Of a stretch of 7,242 nt of DNA, positions 1-6,389 are shown piece after piece. Each line of letters opens with the position of its first letter. The first letter of the stretch is position 1. The stretch is from Microbacteriaceae bacterium (GTDB lineage Bacteria; Actinomycetota; Actinomycetes; Actinomycetales; Microbacteriaceae). Below the pieces are notes generated by a model. That model was given only the letters and a program-made list of their open reading frames with translations, did not search any database and was not told where the DNA came from. The position numbers were made by a program, and so were the translations under genes. The stretch spans positions 1 to 7,242 of the forward strand of contig RFQD01000063.1 in assembly GCA_009925875.1 (NCBI GenBank), read 5' to 3'.

Positions 1-380
1 TGTTTGACGCAAAAACCCTCCCGAGCGAATTGCGCTCGCGAAAGATTTACGACCACAACCCGGAGTATGCGCTGGTTGGTTACACGCACGACGAAAAACG
101 TGACATTGCGCTCGAATTTGCCGAAAAACTCAACAAGTCGACCGGACTCGTGCATGTCATCTTCCCGCTTGGCGGACTCTCGATTCCGGCCCGCGAAGGT
201 GGGGTGTTCTTCGACCCAGAAGGTGACGAGATCATGCGCTCGACCATCCAGTCGACTCTTCGCCCCGACATCACTTTTGAGACGTCGGATGCGCACATCA
301 ACGACCTCGAACTCGGTGCCCTGGCCGCACAACGGCTCTTGGAACTTCTCAACAAACAAAAAGGAAACGAAAAGAAATGA
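1..380 (+). CDS. Tm-1-like ATP-binding (UPF0261) protein, C-terminal fragment
   Basis: This is the last 125 codons of a gene whose start lies left of the window; the reading frame is entered at base 3 and ends with TGA at 378-380. The visible part matches the C-terminal end of the UPF0261/Tm-1-like ATP-binding family. It contains the segment HVIFPLGGLSIPAREGGVFFD, followed by STLRPDI and a terminal DAHINDLELG. The LPLxGxS...GGxFxDPEGD...STLRPD...DAHIND succession is the hallmark I rely on. Family members are usually about 400 residues, so roughly the last third is present. Named after the tomato Tm-1 virus-resistance protein, the family's biochemical role in bacteria is poorly defined, although an ATP-binding N-terminal domain is known. 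The stop codon overlaps the start of the next gene (ATGA, 377-380), so the two are almost certainly co-transcribed and translationally coupled. The short lysine/glutamate/asparagine-rich tail (NKQKGNEKK) comes from the A-rich ribosome binding region of the next gene. Confidence 0.8.
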   Translation, partial: FDAKTLPSELRSRKIYDHNPEYALVGYTHDEKRDIALEFAEKLNKSTGLVHVIFPLGGLSIPAREGGVFFDPEGDEIMRSTIQSTLRPDITFETSDAHINDLELGALAAQRLLELLNKQKGNEKK

Positions 381-1285
381 CTGAACAGCCCATCGCTCGC
401 TTGACGACCGGAGACGACGAATTTCGCTCCAAGTTTCGTTCGTGGAATCTGTCCGATTTGTCGTACGTCGACATCAAGGAATATCTGACGACGAAGGACA
501 CGATTCTCGTTCCGATGGCTAGCACCGAACAGCATGGTCCGCACCTGCCCCTTGCATGCGACACCATTACGGCAGTTGAGGTATCGCGTCGCATTAGTGA
601 GCAAATTGGCGTACTCCACACGCCCCCACTCTGGGCCGGTTACTCGCCTCAGCACATGTATGGGCCGGGCGAGGGGCGCGGCACGATCACACTTCGCGCT
701 GACACGCTACTGAACCTGATGTACGACGTCGCGCGCAGCCTCATCCACCACGGATTCAATCGCATCATCTTCATCAACGGTCACGGATCGAACATCAAAG
801 TTGTTGACCCGGTGCTTCGTCGTCTGCGCTACGAAACGGGAGCGCTCATTTCGTTCGTCAAACCCTACATGGAGCGCTATGTCGGAATTCTCGATGGCCT
901 GATGGAAAACCCGCCAGAGGAAACACCGGGATGGCACTCGAGCGAGCTCGAAACGTCTCAGTGCATGGCGTGGAACCCTGACCTGGTGCGCATGGAGCGG
1001 GCCGTCGACACGCGTGCGCACATTCCCGAGTTCTTGCCGAAATCGTTCAGTAAAGACGACGGGATGCCCGATGCCGAATTCGAGGGCTACCAGTACTTCA
1101 GCTTCCCGATGGACCACCACGAGTTCGTCGAAAACGGCATCATTGGCAACCCGATGCGCGCGACCCCGGAGAAGGGATTCGAAGCGTTCCGCCGCCTGAG
1201 CGAGCACGTTGCGCGCGGAATCATGGAACTTGAAAAGGTCCCCGTCTCGGTGCACGATCGCGAGTTTGTTGGCCGGGTGATGTGA
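377..1285 (+). CDS. Creatininase-family metal-dependent amidohydrolase
   Basis: This 302-residue protein belongs to the creatininase family, metal-dependent amidohydrolases that open cyclic amides or cleave formamides (creatininase, 3-dehydro-scyllo-inosose hydrolase IolN, the FAPy-type deformylase ArfB, MftE peptidase). Visible motifs are VPMASTEQHGPHLPLACD (residues 45-62), giving likely metal ligands E51, H53 and D62; IFINGHGSN (131-139) with H136; and WHSSELETS (186-194), where E190 matches the family's HAGExETS glutamate. Near the C-terminus, GIIGNPMRATPEKG (254-267) fits the family's GxxGxPxxAtxExG segment. All expected catalytic positions appear intact, so it should be active. The length is slightly above the usual 240-270, with extra residues at the N-terminus and around 215-250. 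The start ATG overlaps the upstream Tm-1-like gene by 4 bp, with an AGGA about 11 bases upstream. Mycofactocin MftE is disfavoured because no other mycofactocin gene is nearby. The substrate is unknown. Confidence 0.88.
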   Translation: MTEQPIARLTTGDDEFRSKFRSWNLSDLSYVDIKEYLTTKDTILVPMASTEQHGPHLPLACDTITAVEVSRRISEQIGVLHTPPLWAGYSPQHMYGPGEGRGTITLRADTLLNLMYDVARSLIHHGFNRIIFINGHGSNIKVVDPVLRRLRYETGALISFVKPYMERYVGILDGLMENPPEETPGWHSSELETSQCMAWNPDLVRMERAVDTRAHIPEFLPKSFSKDDGMPDAEFEGYQYFSFPMDHHEFVENGIIGNPMRATPEKGFEAFRRLSEHVARGIMELEKVPVSVHDREFVGRVM

Positions 1286-1330
1286 GTCGCGTTTCTGCGT
1301 GATTTAATTGGGGAAACGACTGAGGGCGAA

Positions 1331-2023
1331 ATGGGGTCATCCGTGGCAGTAGAAGCTGCGTCATTGGTTGACGTTGCGTATGAGAACCTTCTCGCGCGCA
1401 TCACTTCGTTTCACGTCAAGGCTGGTGCTCCGCTTTCCGAGGTGAAAATCTCGAAGGAACTCAACATTAGCCGCACCCCGATCAGGGAGGCGCTCCAGCG
1501 ACTCGAAAAGGAAGGTCTCGTCCAGCGCACAGAATCATCGCGCTTCACGGTTGCTCAGATTTCGATTCGAGAAGTCAATGAAGCGTGTGACATGTTGGAG
1601 ATTCTCGACACGTACATCTTCTCGAAGGCATCGACCTTGCTGACGCCGGAAGACGCCGAAGAGTTGCGGCTGTCCGTCAAGCGAATGAATGACGCGTGCG
1701 ATGCGAACGACCGTTCCGCCTGGACCGAGGCCGATCGCGGGTTTCACCAACTGCTGAACCGGGTGGCCGGGAACGAACTCGTCGCGGATACGGTTCGAGA
1801 GACACGTCGTCGCGTGCAGCGGTTTTGGATTCGATCAACTGTGGGTCAGTTCGATCGGCTGAGCACCTGCACGACCGAGCACGCGGAACTCGTCGATGCG
1901 ATCATCAACAAAGACCTGGCGGCCATCCCGCCGGCGGTGCAAGAGCATATCGGTCACCTTCGCGAGAATGTGGTTGCTCTTCTCACGACCGTCGCGCTAC
2001 TGACCGGTGACGACGTCGCCTAA
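1331..2023 (+). CDS. GntR-family transcriptional regulator, FCD subfamily
   Basis: This is a 230-residue cytoplasmic DNA-binding regulator. Residues about 13-75 form the winged helix-turn-helix: YENLLARITSFHVKAGAPLSE, then the recognition region ISKELNISRTPIREALQRLEKEG (40-62), which is the classical GntR signature with SRTPIREAL. The C-terminal part (about 80-215) is an all-helical FCD ligand domain. It has the usual metal-site residues D135 and H139 (in ADRGFHQLL), H184 (in TEHAELVDAI) and H206 (in EHIGHL). FCD proteins usually bind small carboxylates or sugar acids and act as repressors of adjacent catabolic genes. The start ATG is preceded by GAGGG at 1322-1326; GTG at 1343 is a possible alternative start. 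It lies 45 bp after the creatininase gene with no terminator between, so read-through is likely. A weak TTTAAT at 1303-1308 could be a separate -10. Its probable target is the divergent promoter region at 4295-4449 (inference). Confidence 0.9.
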   Translation: MGSSVAVEAASLVDVAYENLLARITSFHVKAGAPLSEVKISKELNISRTPIREALQRLEKEGLVQRTESSRFTVAQISIREVNEACDMLEILDTYIFSKASTLLTPEDAEELRLSVKRMNDACDANDRSAWTEADRGFHQLLNRVAGNELVADTVRETRRRVQRFWIRSTVGQFDRLSTCTTEHAELVDAIINKDLAAIPPAVQEHIGHLRENVVALLTTVALLTGDDVA

Positions 2024-2046
2024 CGCGAATCAACACGAACCACTGT

Positions 2047-2080
2047 GAATGCCCGGCTCACTTTCGTGAGCCGGGCATTC
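2047..2080. terminator. Bidirectional hairpin terminator between convergent genes
   Basis: A perfect 15-bp stem (GAATGCCCGGCTCAC paired with its exact complement at 2066-2080) encloses a 4-base TTTC loop. It sits 23 bases after the GntR stop codon and 36 bases beyond the stop of the converging isomerase gene. It therefore fits a shared terminator acting in both directions. The following T-run on the plus strand is short (TTCGTTT) and there is none on the minus strand; weak or absent T-tracts are common in high-GC actinobacteria. Confidence 0.85.
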
Positions 2081-2106
2081 GTTTGCCAGGACGAGGTATT
2101 TCGTTG

Positions 2107-2129
2107 CTCGAGCGGACTAGTCGCTCGAG
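2107..2129 (-). other. Inverted repeat spanning the isomerase stop codon
   Basis: Two perfect 8-base arms, CTCGAGCG (2107-2114) and CGCTCGAG (2122-2129), flank a 7-base loop, GACTAGT, that contains the TAG stop codon of the isomerase gene on the minus strand. In the minus-strand transcript this would form a small GC-rich hairpin about 25 bases before the larger convergent terminator. It may protect or modulate the 3' end of the message, or may be chance caused by the FSSD codons. Confidence 0.45.
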
Positions 2130-3133
2130 AACGCGGCGTCGAATGCCGACGTGGGAACCTCCCACAGCAACGAACGCACGAATTCGACAGCGTGCTTGGC
2201 GCCGTGAAGACGATCCATTCCGGCGTCTTCCCACTCAACTGAGATCGGACCGGTGTATCCGATCGCGTTGAGTGCCCGGAAGGCGTCTTCCCACGGGACA
2301 TCACCGCGGCCCGTCGAGACGAAGTCCCATCCTCGACGGGGGTCTGCCCACGCGCCGTGCGAACCCATGATTCCGTTGCGACCGTTGCCCATGCGCATCC
2401 GCGTGTCTTTGCAATCGACGTGATAAATGCGATCAGCAAAGTCGAGGATGAACGCAACGGGGTCGAGTCCCTGCCACACCATATGCGACGGGTCCCAGTT
2501 GAGACCGAAGGCCGCGCGGTGGTTGATGGCTTCCAGCGTCTTAACTGTTGTCCAGTAGTCGTAGGCGATTTCTGACGGGTGAACCTCGTGCGCAAATCGC
2601 ACACCTTCGGCGTCGTAGACATCGAGAATGGGGTTCCATCGCGTCGCGAAGTCTTCGTACCCGGCATCAATGACGTCTTGACCAACCGGCGGGAACATCG
2701 CCACGTACTGCCAAATGCTCGACCCGGTAAAGCCAACGACGGTGTCGACTCCGAGTTTGCGGGCAGCAATGGCCGTGCGCTTCATTTCTTCGGCGGCTCG
2801 TTGTCGAACGCCTTCCTGGTCCCCGTCGCCCCAAACCTTCGCACCGACGATGGCCTTGTGTCGAAAGTCGATGGGGTTGTCGCAGACTGCCTGACCTTTG
2901 AGGTGATTCGATATCGCGAATACCTCAAGGTTGTACTTCTTGAGGAGTTCTCGCTTTTCGGCGACGTAGGAGTCGTCTTCGCTGGCGAGCCAGGGGTCAA
3001 AATGATCTCCCCAACAGGCAAGCTCGAGTCCGTCATAGCCCCATTCGGCGGCGTGTTTTGCAACCGTCTCGAGAGGCAAGTCGGCCCATTGCCCGGTAAA
3101 GAGCGTTACCGGGTGTGACGATTTTTCAGCCAT
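2117..3133 (-). CDS. Sugar phosphate isomerase/epimerase (xylose-isomerase-like TIM barrel)
   Basis: This 338-residue protein is an AP-endonuclease-2/xylose-isomerase-like TIM-barrel enzyme, a family that isomerises, epimerises, dehydrates or eliminates on sugars and inositol-derived ketones (IolE, IolI, DgpC/CarC-type and levoglucosan-pathway enzymes). Segments that fix the family are [12 protein letters not shown] (9-20), [17 protein letters not shown] (31-47), [11 protein letters not shown] (73-83), VVGFTGSS (132-139), [15 protein letters not shown] (180-194), [12 protein letters not shown] (210-221), RIYHVDCKD (235-243), and a C-terminal [14 protein letters not shown] (296-309). Likely metal ligands are E183, D214, H238 (or H217) and E300. 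It is intact at its family length. The start ATG has GGAG (complement of 3139-3142) five bases upstream. It lies 12 bp behind the Gfo/Idh/MocA gene, so the two form an operon. A single-domain oxidoreductase paired with such a barrel suggests sequential action on a keto-sugar; the substrate is not identifiable. No signal peptide, so cytoplasmic. Confidence 0.9.
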   Translation of the reverse strand: MAEKSSHPVTLFTGQWADLPLETVAKHAAEWGYDGLELACWGDHFDPWLASEDDSYVAEKRELLKKYNLEVFAISNHLKGQAVCDNPIDFRHKAIVGAKVWGDGDQEGVRQRAAEEMKRTAIAARKLGVDTVVGFTGSSIWQYVAMFPPVGQDVIDAGYEDFATRWNPILDVYDAEGVRFAHEVHPSEIAYDYWTTVKTLEAINHRAAFGLNWDPSHMVWQGLDPVAFILDFADRIYHVDCKDTRMRMGNGRNGIMGSHGAWADPRRGWDFVSTGRGDVPWEDAFRALNAIGYTGPISVEWEDAGMDRLHGAKHAVEFVRSLLWEVPTSAFDAAFSSD

Positions 3134-3145
3134 TTCTTCTCCGTT

Positions 3146-4294
3146 CTATTCTTCTGGTGCGGTGAGCGCGTGTCCGTTTTCGGCACTGTTGGCGATGGCG
3201 TCAATGACGGCCTGCACGGCGTGCCCGTCCTCGAAACTCGGTGACGCAGGGGTGCCGTTCTGGATCGAGTTCACGAATTCGAAGAACTGGTGGGTGAACG
3301 AGTGTTCCCAGCCGATGATGTGGCCGTCAGGCCACCAGGCAGCGAGATACGGATGCGCCGACTCTGTCACCAGAATGCGCCGGTAACCCTGCTCGCCGGC
3401 CGGGTCTTCGCGATCGAACAACCAGAGCTCGTTGAGGTTCTCGAGGTTGAACAGAATGCTGCCCTTGGTACCGAAAATGCTCAGCGACAGCTCGTTCTTG
3501 CGCCCGGGCGCATTTCGCGTGACGTCGAGGTTGGCCACCGCTCCACCCGAAAGTGCGAGCGTGGCGAGAGCGGCGTCATCGACGGTGACGTTACCGAGCT
3601 TGCCCGATCCGTCGGGTCGTTGATGAGTAAAGGTGCGCAGGTGTCCGGTCACTCCCTCAACAGATTTGCCGGTGAGGTGACGCATCAGGTCGACAACATG
3701 GGCTCCGAGGTCACCCAAAACACCGGTTCCGGCGCGTTCTTTTTGTAAACGCCAACTCATGGGCAACGTCGGGTCGCTGAGCCAATCTTGTAGATAGGCG
3801 CCTCGAATGTGAAGCACGTCGCCGACCCGACCTTCGTCTATGAGCCGCTTCGCGAGCATGAGTGCGGGCACGCGTCGATAGTTGAAGTTGACGGCGGACA
3901 TGACTCCGCGCGACTGCGCCGCCCGGGCCGCGGCGACCATTGCACGGCTTTCATCCATCGTGTTCGCCAGTGGCTTTTCAACAAGCACGTGCTTGCCCGC
4001 CTCGAGAGCGGCAATGGCGATTTCCGCGTGAGAATCGCCGGGGGTACAAATGTCGACGATGTCGATGGATGGATCCGCAATGACATCGCGCCAGTCCGTC
4101 AGCGCGCGATTCCAACCGAGTTGAGACGCGACACGAGCCACCGCGTTGGCGTCTCGTCCCACAATGGATTCCATGTGTATGCGCGGTGTCGCGAACGCCG
4201 CATTCAGGTTTCTCCACCCCTGCGAGTGAGCGCGACCCATGAAGCCGTACCCAATCATGCCGACGCGGAACTCTTTCTCGTTCGAGCTTCCCAT
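3146..4294 (-). CDS. Gfo/Idh/MocA family NAD(P)-dependent oxidoreductase
   Basis: This 382-residue oxidoreductase has an N-terminal Rossmann domain, RVGMIGYGFMGRAHS (10-24, with the dinucleotide-binding GYGFMG). It then carries DICTPGDSHAEIAIAALEAGKHVLVEKPL (81-109), with the conserved EKP at 106-108 (K107 catalytic), and AVNFNYRRVPA (134-144). The C-terminal substrate domain contains GVLGDLGAHVVDLMRHLTG (191-209), where D195 and H199 are the family's catalytic-site residues. Such enzymes oxidise or reduce a hydroxyl of sugars, inositols or glycosides with NAD(P). I chose the start ATG at 4292-4294 because GAGGG (complement of 4301-4305) lies six bases upstream and the Rossmann fold begins ten residues in. 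The reading frame stays open for 57 more codons upstream to 4465, but those residues look non-coding (cysteine/tyrosine-rich, no similarity) and cross the promoter region. It is the first gene of the minus-strand operon, divergent from the Liv importer. Substrate unknown. Confidence 0.92.
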   Translation of the reverse strand: MGSSNEKEFRVGMIGYGFMGRAHSQGWRNLNAAFATPRIHMESIVGRDANAVARVASQLGWNRALTDWRDVIADPSIDIVDICTPGDSHAEIAIAALEAGKHVLVEKPLANTMDESRAMVAAARAAQSRGVMSAVNFNYRRVPALMLAKRLIDEGRVGDVLHIRGAYLQDWLSDPTLPMSWRLQKERAGTGVLGDLGAHVVDLMRHLTGKSVEGVTGHLRTFTHQRPDGSGKLGNVTVDDAALATLALSGGAVANLDVTRNAPGRKNELSLSIFGTKGSILFNLENLNELWLFDREDPAGEQGYRRILVTESAHPYLAAWWPDGHIIGWEHSFTHQFFEFVNSIQNGTPASPSFEDGHAVQAVIDAIANSAENGHALTAPEE

Positions 4295-4300
4295 TACATT

Positions 4301-4305
4301 CCCTC
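4301..4305 (-). promoter_or_regulatory. Ribosome binding site of the oxidoreductase gene
   Basis: The complement reads GAGGG, six bases before the ATG at 4294-4292. This is the strongest Shine-Dalgarno match upstream of the oxidoreductase and is why the start was set there instead of further upstream in the same open frame. Confidence 0.75.
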
Positions 4306-4353
4306 TTTCGGTAACGGTGTGTCGTCGTTGACAAAAAACATTGAGGTTAGTGC

Positions 4354-4382
4354 TTGCGCAACAATATACCTGTATGTATGTT
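4354..4382 (+). promoter_or_regulatory. Candidate promoter for the Liv-type importer operon
   Basis: TTGCGC at 4354-4359 (4 of 6 to TTGACA) is followed, after a 17-base spacer, by TATGTT at 4377-4382 (4 of 6 to TATAAT). Transcription would begin near 4389, directly inside the TGTATACA palindrome, giving a leader of about 60 bases before the GTG start. The match is moderate and the call tentative. Confidence 0.35.
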
Positions 4383-4392
4383 TCTGTGTATA
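4363..4392 (-). promoter_or_regulatory. Candidate promoter for the oxidoreductase/isomerase operon
   Basis: On the minus strand TATACA (complement of 4387-4392, 4 of 6 to the -35 consensus) and TATATT (complement of 4363-4368, 5 of 6 to the -10 consensus) are separated by 18 bases. The predicted transcript would start near 4356, about 60 bases before the ATG. The -35 lies in the palindrome at 4387-4394, so a bound repressor could block it. Confidence 0.4.
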
Positions 4393-4394
4393 CA
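4387..4394. promoter_or_regulatory. Putative GntR/FCD-type operator, TGTATACA palindrome
   Basis: An 8-base perfect palindrome, TGTATACA, with flanking CTG/CAG bases, sits in the middle of the divergent promoter region. FCD-subfamily GntR regulators such as the UxuR/ExuR type bind palindromes with a GTATAC core, and an FCD-GntR gene lies about 2.3 kb away at the other end of the oxidoreductase/isomerase operon. I saw no other GTATAC in the window. Assignment to that regulator is inference. Confidence 0.45.
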
Positions 4395-4449
4395 GTTTCG
4401 AATACAAAAAACTGCACCGATGAAAATGTCAGAAATGGAGTGAGGCACC

Positions 4450-5310
4450 GTGGATATCTGGCCACTCATTTTGCTTAACGGTCTGACGTTGGGTGCGGTT
4501 TATTTTGTGGCTTCGAGCGGCCTGACGCTTATTTTTGGCCTGATGCGCGTTATTACGTTGGCTCATGGAACGTCGTTCCTGTTCGGTGGTTACCTGGGAT
4601 ATGTGGTCGCCGCGGCCACCGATAACTGGATTTTGGGTCTGCTGGCGGGTCTGCTTGCAGCTGGACTCCTCGGTCTTTTCACGCATCAGGTGCTCATTCG
4701 CCGCTTTCAAGACGATGACATGCGCGTGGCACTCATCACGCTCGGTGTCGCCGTCATTGGAACGGACCTCATGCTCGCTATCTTCGGAGGGACCGCGACG
4801 CAGGTACCCTTCCCGCAGAACTTGCAGGTGGCCGTCAATCTTCCTGGTATCGGTGACTACCCCCTTATCCGTCTCATTATTTTGGCCATCGCAATCGTGC
4901 TCGGGCTCGCAATTTACTTCATCATCGCGAAAACGCGATTCGGATCAATCGTGCGGGCGGGTGTCGATGATGCACCGATGACGTCGGCAACAGGAGTCAA
5001 CGTGCGCGTGGTCTTCGCCGTCATTTTTGCGGTTGGTTCTGCGCTCGCGGGTCTTGCGGGGGTCATTTCGGGCAGTCTCTTTCCGTTGCTGCCCGGGCAA
5101 GACGGTAGCTACCTTCTCTTCTCGCTGGTCGTCGTCATCGTGGGCGGCATGGGAAGCATTCCCGGTGCAGCCATTGGTTCGGCCTTGGTCGGAATCGTGT
5201 CTCAATTCGCGCTCGTTGTGGCACCGACGTATGCCTTCGTATTGACCTTTGCCCTCATGGTCATCGTTTTGGCCGTTCGCCCTCAAGGAATCATGGGTCG
5301 CCCCGCATGA
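4450..5310 (+). CDS. Branched-chain-amino-acid-type ABC transporter permease (LivH-like)
   Basis: This 286-residue, very hydrophobic inner-membrane permease has about eight predicted membrane segments. It belongs to the LivH family of high-affinity hydrophobic amino acid/amide/urea importers. Diagnostic segments are LNGLTLGAVYFVASSGLTLIFGLMRVITLAHG (9-40), the cytoplasmic coupling loop TRFGSIVRAGVDDAPMTSATGVNV (162-185), which contacts the ATPase, and VVVIVGGMGSIPGAAIGSALVG (227-248). The start is a GTG: an in-frame TGA lies at 4441-4443, no in-frame ATG occurs before residue 32, and GGAG/GAGG (4437-4445) lies at good spacing. It ends in an ATGA overlap with the LivM-like gene, so the two permeases should be made in equal amounts and pair to form the channel. 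It is the first gene of the importer operon, divergent from the oxidoreductase. The family imports leucine/isoleucine/valine, urea, short amides and aromatic acids, so the cargo is not fixed by homology. Confidence 0.93.
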   Translation: MDIWPLILLNGLTLGAVYFVASSGLTLIFGLMRVITLAHGTSFLFGGYLGYVVAAATDNWILGLLAGLLAAGLLGLFTHQVLIRRFQDDDMRVALITLGVAVIGTDLMLAIFGGTATQVPFPQNLQVAVNLPGIGDYPLIRLIILAIAIVLGLAIYFIIAKTRFGSIVRAGVDDAPMTSATGVNVRVVFAVIFAVGSALAGLAGVISGSLFPLLPGQDGSYLLFSLVVVIVGGMGSIPGAAIGSALVGIVSQFALVVAPTYAFVLTFALMVIVLAVRPQGIMGRPA

Positions 5311-6389
5311 GCACATCCACTTCTTCGACACCGCGCACCGCGAACTGGCGAGGCTGGGTCACGGCCCAAAACGTGGTTGTGGTCGTTGTACTCCTCGCCG
5401 CAATCATCTTTCCGCTCGTCGTCGACAGACCTCGATTCTGGTTGCCCAACATCGGCGTTCGTACCCTCTGGATGGGCACCATCGCAATGAGCCTGGTGTT
5501 TCTGAATAGGTACGTCGGACTGCTGTCCCTCGCTCAAATGACCTTCGCGGGCATCTGCTCATACGGCATTGGGTACTTCTCGGTCACCATGGGCTGGCCG
5601 ATCATCCCGTCAATCATCTTGTCGCTCGGCGTCGGATCCTTCGCTGGCTGGCTGACCGCTCTCATCGCAGTTCGCACGAAGGCCATCTACTTCATGATGA
5701 TTACCCTTGCCCTGAGCCAAGTCTTTTACTCCTGGGCATCACAGGCGATTGAGGTCACCAATGCTCGGCGTGGAATCGCCCCCATTCCTCGCCCCGACTT
5801 TGGTTTCATCAACCTCAACGACATCACGACGTTCTACTACTTCGCTTTGTTCTTGGCGGTGCTCTCGTACTTCATTTTCCGTTACACCGCGAAATCGCAG
5901 TTTGGTTTGGCAATTCAGGGCATCAAAGACAGCCCGGAACGGATGAGCGCGCTCGGGTACAACGTCAATCGTTACCGCACCGCGGCCTTGACCTTGGCGG
6001 CGTTTGTTGCGTCAATCGGTGGAGTCATTCTCGTCTTTGACCGTAATCAGGTTGACCCGAGCTTTGTCAGCCTCGACGCGACGCTCAACATCCTCGTCGT
6101 TGCCGTCGTGGGTGGCATTGGATCACTCGGTGGTGTCTTCATCGGTGGTCTGGTTTTTGCGCTCCTGCAGAACTTCGCCCAGGACTTCACCGACCGTTAC
6201 ATGACTCTCACCGGTTTGGTGTTCATTGGCGTTCTGTTGTTTTTCCCGACCGGCCTCGTCGGTCTGGGTCCCATAATCCGACGACTGTTTTCGAGGCGGG
6301 CAAAGACGTCCAATTCGGCGGAGTCGTCCGAGACGCTGGACGCTGCAAGGCGCGCTGGCACCCACAACAAGAAAGGGCAACACAAATGA
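5307..6389 (+). CDS. Branched-chain-amino-acid-type ABC transporter permease (LivM-like)
   Basis: This 360-residue membrane protein is the second permease of the Liv-type importer. After a polar, serine/threonine-rich N-terminus (1-20) it has about nine hydrophobic segments. It contains the LivM signature VGLLSLAQMTFAGICSYG (70-87), the coupling loop KSQFGLAIQGIKDSPERMSALGYNVNRYR (196-224), and VVAVVGGIGSLGGVFIGGLVFALLQ (264-288). The C-terminus ends in a charged tail of about 36 residues (325-360, RRLFSRRAKTSNSAESSE...), cytoplasmic and without recognised domain; many LivM proteins have such tails. The ATG overlaps the LivH-like stop (5307-5310), and its own stop overlaps the start of the substrate-binding protein gene (6386-6389), showing translational coupling throughout. 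Substrate as for the partner permease: undetermined. Confidence 0.93.
   Translation: MSTSTSSTPRTANWRGWVTAQNVVVVVVLLAAIIFPLVVDRPRFWLPNIGVRTLWMGTIAMSLVFLNRYVGLLSLAQMTFAGICSYGIGYFSVTMGWPIIPSIILSLGVGSFAGWLTALIAVRTKAIYFMMITLALSQVFYSWASQAIEVTNARRGIAPIPRPDFGFINLNDITTFYYFALFLAVLSYFIFRYTAKSQFGLAIQGIKDSPERMSALGYNVNRYRTAALTLAAFVASIGGVILVFDRNQVDPSFVSLDATLNILVVAVVGGIGSLGGVFIGGLVFALLQNFAQDFTDRYMTLTGLVFIGVLLFFPTGLVGLGPIIRRLFSRRAKTSNSAESSETLDAARRAGTHNKKGQHK

Larger units (their letters stand above)
4295..4449. promoter_or_regulatory. Divergent promoter/operator region
   Basis: This 155-bp region separates the divergent oxidoreductase and LivH-like genes and is visibly AT-richer than its surroundings. It contains ribosome binding sites at both ends, a TGTATACA palindrome at 4387-4394, an ATAC-CT-GTAT imperfect dyad at 4366-4375, and candidate promoters in both directions. 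A consensus-like TTGACA lies at 4328-4333 on the plus strand but lacks a good -10 at 16-18 bp. All regulatory readings here are inferred from sequence pattern alone. Confidence 0.7.

Noticed and set aside
4..384. Open frame of 126 codons in the neighbouring frame at the left edge
   Set aside because: The frame entered at base 3 gives a strong match to the Tm-1-like C-terminus and ends in the ATGA overlap; the other frame translates to a low-complexity Ser/Arg/Thr-rich peptide.
707..1255. Open frame (182 codons) on the minus strand opposite the creatininase-family gene
   Set aside because: The plus strand carries all the family motifs in order; the antisense translation has no motif and no plausible ribosome binding site.
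377..1285. Creatininase-family gene as mycofactocin peptidase MftE
   Set aside because: No mycofactocin precursor, MftB, MftC or other mft gene is in the window and the neighbours are unrelated to that cluster.
2020..2769. Open frame (249 codons) on the minus strand in another frame of the isomerase gene
   Set aside because: It overlaps the isomerase gene in a shifted frame, is low-complexity Ser/Thr/Arg-rich and runs through the terminator hairpin; it is a shadow of the real gene.
4328..4333. Perfect TTGACA -35 hexamer upstream of the importer operon
   Set aside because: No acceptable -10 lies 16-18 bases downstream (the hexamers there are GTGCTT, TGCTTG and GCTTGC), so I did not call it a promoter; the TTGCGC/TATGTT pair is better placed.
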